Shown: one piece after another, positions 17,070 through 19,259 of the stretch
How positions within the stretch are numbered: the stretch's first letter is position 1
Layout: every line of letters begins with the position of its first letter
NCBI GenBank assembly: GCA_044348345.1
Contig: JBIKSZ010000048.1
Location: forward strand, 1-19,259
Direction: 5' to 3'
DNA: 19,259 bases
Source: Falsiroseomonas sp044348345
GTDB lineage: Bacteria > Pseudomonadota > Alphaproteobacteria > Acetobacterales > Acetobacteraceae
Notes under the pieces: model-generated
Databases searched by the model: none
What the model was told of the DNA's origin: nothing
The model's input: the letters and a program-made list of their open reading frames with translations, nothing else
Program-made: the position numbers and the translations under genes

Positions 17070-17087
17070 GCCCGCCCCGGCACGGCG

Positions 17088-17112
17088 TCCCTGACCACCC
17101 AGAGGCCAGGGA
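17088..17112 (+). promoter_or_regulatory. Hairpin sequestering the Shine-Dalgarno of the RTX gene
   Basis: TCCCTGACC (17088-17096) pairs with GGCCAGGGA (17104-17112) as a 9-position stem with one A-C mismatch and a 7-nt loop. The right arm contains AGGGA, part of the ribosome binding site AGGGAG (17108-17113) seven bases before the ATG at 17121. The fold would hide the site and limit translation unless opened. Confidence 0.45.
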
Positions 17113-17120
17113 GCCCCCTC

Positions 17121-19259
17121 ATGAACCTCAATCTTCTCGTGCGCGGCCAGTCGAATGCGATCCTGGCGATGGAGAGCAATGGCTGGGCCGGCGCCGGCGC
17201 GCTGGTGGAGGAAGTCCAGCGCCTGCTCGGCTTCGACGGCCGGACCGACACCGTGTCCCTGGTCTATGACCGCTTTGACCAAAGCAAGGCGACCGCCTTC
17301 GGCGGCACGGCGCTGATCGGCGACTGGCTGAAGCCGGTGAACGGGGACTGGCGCCAGGGCTGGACCAACGGGCTGGAGCAGTCGCTGCTGACCAAGGTCG
17401 GCGGGCTGCCCGCGGGGCAGAAGGACGACCCGACCGCGACGCTCTGGTTCCACAGCGAATATGACAGCGCCAATCGCAGCCTGACCGCCGATGAGTGGGT
17501 GTCGGCCGTGCGGCACGACGCCGGGGAGGTCCGCGCCGCGCTGGGGCAGGGGTCGGGGACCACGCCGTATCTGTTCGTCTCCGCGATGCCCTATTGGGGC
17601 AGCGATTCCGGCCACAACGCGATCCGCGAAGGGATGGAGCGGCTGGCGGCCGATGGCGGCTTCAATGCTGCGATCGCCGCGCGGACGCTCGACACCGATG
17701 TGGACAATGACGATTTCGACGGCAACCAGGCGACGCGTGACTATGGCGGTCCGCATATGGACCCCGAGGACGGGATGCAGACCCTGCTGCGCTCCGCCCG
17801 CGCGATCGCCGAGAGCTTTGCAGAGTATGCGAAGCCGGGCTCGCCGGTGGCGCTGGCGGGTGGGAACCTGGCCGATGCCGGGCCGCAGGTAGTCCGCGCG
17901 GCGCTGGCGGGTGGCAGCCAGCTGCGCCTGGATGTGGCGCATGACGGCGCGTCGGGTTTCGCGGGGCTCGATGGCGATGCGGCGTCCGGCGTCGGCTGGT
18001 CCGTGCGCGGCGCAAGCGGCGTGGTGGAGGCCAACCGTGTCCAGGTGGTGGATGCCGACACGCTGCTGGTGACCTTCGACGGCGCGGTGCCGGCGGATGG
18101 CATGCTGCATTATGGCTGGGGCTATGGGCGTCTTTCCGGCGGCGATGGCAGCGGCCGCGGCAATGCCGTCTATGACGACCAGGGCCTGCCCGTTTGGGTG
18201 CAGGCGAGCGGCCTGAGGGTCGGGACCAGCGTTGCGCCGCTGGAGGGCGGTGCGCCGGCGCCAACGCCGCAGCCGGAACCCACACCGACGCCGCCCCCGA
18301 CGCCAACGCCAACACCGACGCCCACGCCCACGCCGATACCCACCCCGGAGCCGACTCCGACCCCGACGCCCACTCCTGCGCCGACACCCACGCCGACACC
18401 CACCCCGGCTCCCAAGCCGGGCGGCCTCGACGTCACCGGCACCGCGGGCGACGACACCATGGCCGGAGACACCACCGATGACCACCTCGAGGGCGGCGCC
18501 GGGAATGACCGGCTCTCGGGCAAGGCGGGCGACGACATGCTCCTCGGCGGCGAGGGCCGCGACCGGCTGCTCGGCGGCGCGGGCGACGATTGGCTCGATG
18601 GCGGGGCGGGCGCCGATGTCCTCCGCGGCGGGGCGGACGATGACCGCCTGATCACCGGCGCCGGCCGCGACACCGTGGTCTTCGGGGAGGGCGACGGCCA
18701 GGACCGCGTCGCCGACTTCACCCTCGGCGCCGACAGTGTCCGCCTGGCTGGCGGGCTCGAGCCGGAGGAGGTCCGCGCCGAGGTCACCACCGTGGACGGC
18801 ACCGACGGCCTGCGTCTGGTGCTGCCTGACGGGGCAAGCCTGTTCCTGGCCGGGATCGGTGCAGCGACGGCGCGCGAGCTCGGCCTGATGGCCGAGTTCG
18901 CCGCCGGCCCCGCACCGGCCCCGACCCCGACGCCCACACCGACGCCGGCCCCCACGCCGACGCCGACGCCTACGCCTACGCCCACACCGGCACCGGCCCC
19001 CACGCCTGCCCCTGGGCCGGTCATCTCCGGCACGTCCGGCGATGATTGGCTGGCCGGCGGGGCTGGGGCCGACACGCTCAATGGCGGCGCGGGCAGCGAC
19101 GACCTGCAGGGCAAGGCCGGTGACGACCTGCTGCGCGGCGGGCTCGACCATGACGGGCTGACCGGGGGCGCGGGGCGCGACATCTTCGCCTTCGCCCGCG
19201 GCGACGGGCCGGATTGGCTGGTGGACTTCAACCCGGGCGAGGACCGCCTGCGGCTCGAG
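17121..19259 (+). CDS. Secreted SGNH/sialate-O-acetylesterase-like protein with two Pro-Thr linker + RTX modules (3' partial)
   Basis: 713 residues are visible, open to the window end. Residues 1-245 look like an SGNH hydrolase: block I RGQSNA (S11), WFHSEYDSA (109-117) in place of the usual QGESD, and GGPHMDPEDG with candidate catalytic H212. Residues ~255-375 resemble the C-terminal beta domain of sialate O-acetylesterases (LHYGWG, GNAVYDDQGLPVW). Then follow a Pro-Thr linker (378-433), RTX nonapeptides GGAGNDRLxG-type (about 437-520), a C-cap beta segment, a second Pro-Thr linker (597-633) and a second RTX block. There is no N-terminal signal peptide, as expected for type I secretion with a C-terminal signal beyond the window. 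No exporter genes are in view. The likely substrate is O-acetylated extracellular polysaccharide, by family only. Confidence 0.8.
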   Translation, partial: MNLNLLVRGQSNAILAMESNGWAGAGALVEEVQRLLGFDGRTDTVSLVYDRFDQSKATAFGGTALIGDWLKPVNGDWRQGWTNGLEQSLLTKVGGLPAGQKDDPTATLWFHSEYDSANRSLTADEWVSAVRHDAGEVRAALGQGSGTTPYLFVSAMPYWGSDSGHNAIREGMERLAADGGFNAAIAARTLDTDVDNDDFDGNQATRDYGGPHMDPEDGMQTLLRSARAIAESFAEYAKPGSPVALAGGNLADAGPQVVRAALAGGSQLRLDVAHDGASGFAGLDGDAASGVGWSVRGASGVVEANRVQVVDADTLLVTFDGAVPADGMLHYGWGYGRLSGGDGSGRGNAVYDDQGLPVWVQASGLRVGTSVAPLEGGAPAPTPQPEPTPTPPPTPTPTPTPTPTPIPTPEPTPTPTPTPAPTPTPTPTPAPKPGGLDVTGTAGDDTMAGDTTDDHLEGGAGNDRLSGKAGDDMLLGGEGRDRLLGGAGDDWLDGGAGADVLRGGADDDRLITGAGRDTVVFGEGDGQDRVADFTLGADSVRLAGGLEPEEVRAEVTTVDGTDGLRLVLPDGASLFLAGIGAATARELGLMAEFAAGPAPAPTPTPTPTPAPTPTPTPTPTPTPAPAPTPAPGPVISGTSGDDWLAGGAGADTLNGGAGSDDLQGKAGDDLLRGGLDHDGLTGGAGRDIFAFARGDGPDWLVDFNPGEDRLRLE
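18252..18419 (+). repeat. Pro-Thr linker 1 (hexanucleotide-like low-complexity DNA)
   Basis: 56 codons, almost all CCN and ACN, encode a (PT)n linker with interspersed Ala, Gln and Glu. The six-base periodicity makes it prone to in-frame length change. It separates the esterase part from the first RTX block. Confidence 0.85.
18909..19019 (+). repeat. Pro-Thr linker 2 (hexanucleotide-like low-complexity DNA)
   Basis: 37 codons of the same CCN/ACN type encode PAPTPTP-like sequence leading into the second RTX block. It is a shorter copy of the linker at 18252-18419. Confidence 0.85.

Noticed and set aside
18252..19019. CRISPR-like or noncoding tandem repeats
   Set aside because: There are no fixed-length repeats with unique spacers; the periodicity is explained by Pro-Thr codons in an open frame.
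16782..19231. Long antisense frames across the RTX gene, including a Gly-Val repeat protein
   Set aside because: The Gly-Val repeat is the complement of the Pro-Thr linker codons. The plus frame shows recognisable esterase and RTX motifs and a ribosome binding site.

Overview
The window is GC-rich DNA from a bacterial chromosome, with the dense coding and strong third-position GC bias typical of alphaproteobacteria. The gene content (coxSLM-type molybdenum hydroxylase, ugpBAEC, IlvD/Edd sugar-acid dehydratase, TreS-maltokinase fusion, RTX protein with Pro-Thr linkers) suggests Rhodospirillales/Acetobacteraceae, for example a Roseomonas relative. That placement is inference. I see no tRNA, rRNA, CRISPR array, insertion sequence or phage gene.

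Left part (1-4320, plus strand): the end of an oligopeptide-type ABC transporter ATPase and its terminator-like hairpin, then a three-gene operon (small Fe-S, large Mo, medium FAD subunits). Its large subunit carries AYRGAGR, the form II signature, so the true substrate is unknown. A UUCG-loop hairpin closes the operon.

Middle part (4326-11543, minus strand): serA (3-phosphoglycerate dehydrogenase) with two leader hairpins. Upstream of it lies a complete ugpB-ugpA-ugpE-ugpC importer for sn-glycerol-3-phosphate or its diesters. The ugp promoter region holds a clear Pho box with three 11-bp-phased repeats, which ties the operon to phosphate starvation. Next is an FAD-dependent aromatic-type monooxygenase.

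Right part (11699-19259, plus strand): divergent from the monooxygenase is an L-arabinonate-type IlvD/Edd dehydratase. It is followed by a CCCTCTCCC inverted-repeat element, then a trehalose synthase-maltokinase fusion (trehalose to maltose to maltose-1-phosphate). After a 227-bp structured intergenic region comes a large exported protein cut by the window end. It has an SGNH/sialate-O-acetylesterase-like head and two consecutive [Pro-Thr linker + RTX calcium-binding repeat] modules.

Most of the window is ordinary metabolism and transport. The points most worth a second look are the RTX esterase with its duplicated module and hairpin-buried ribosome binding site, the structured leaders of that gene and of serA, the Pho box, and the substrate of the form II molybdenum enzyme.
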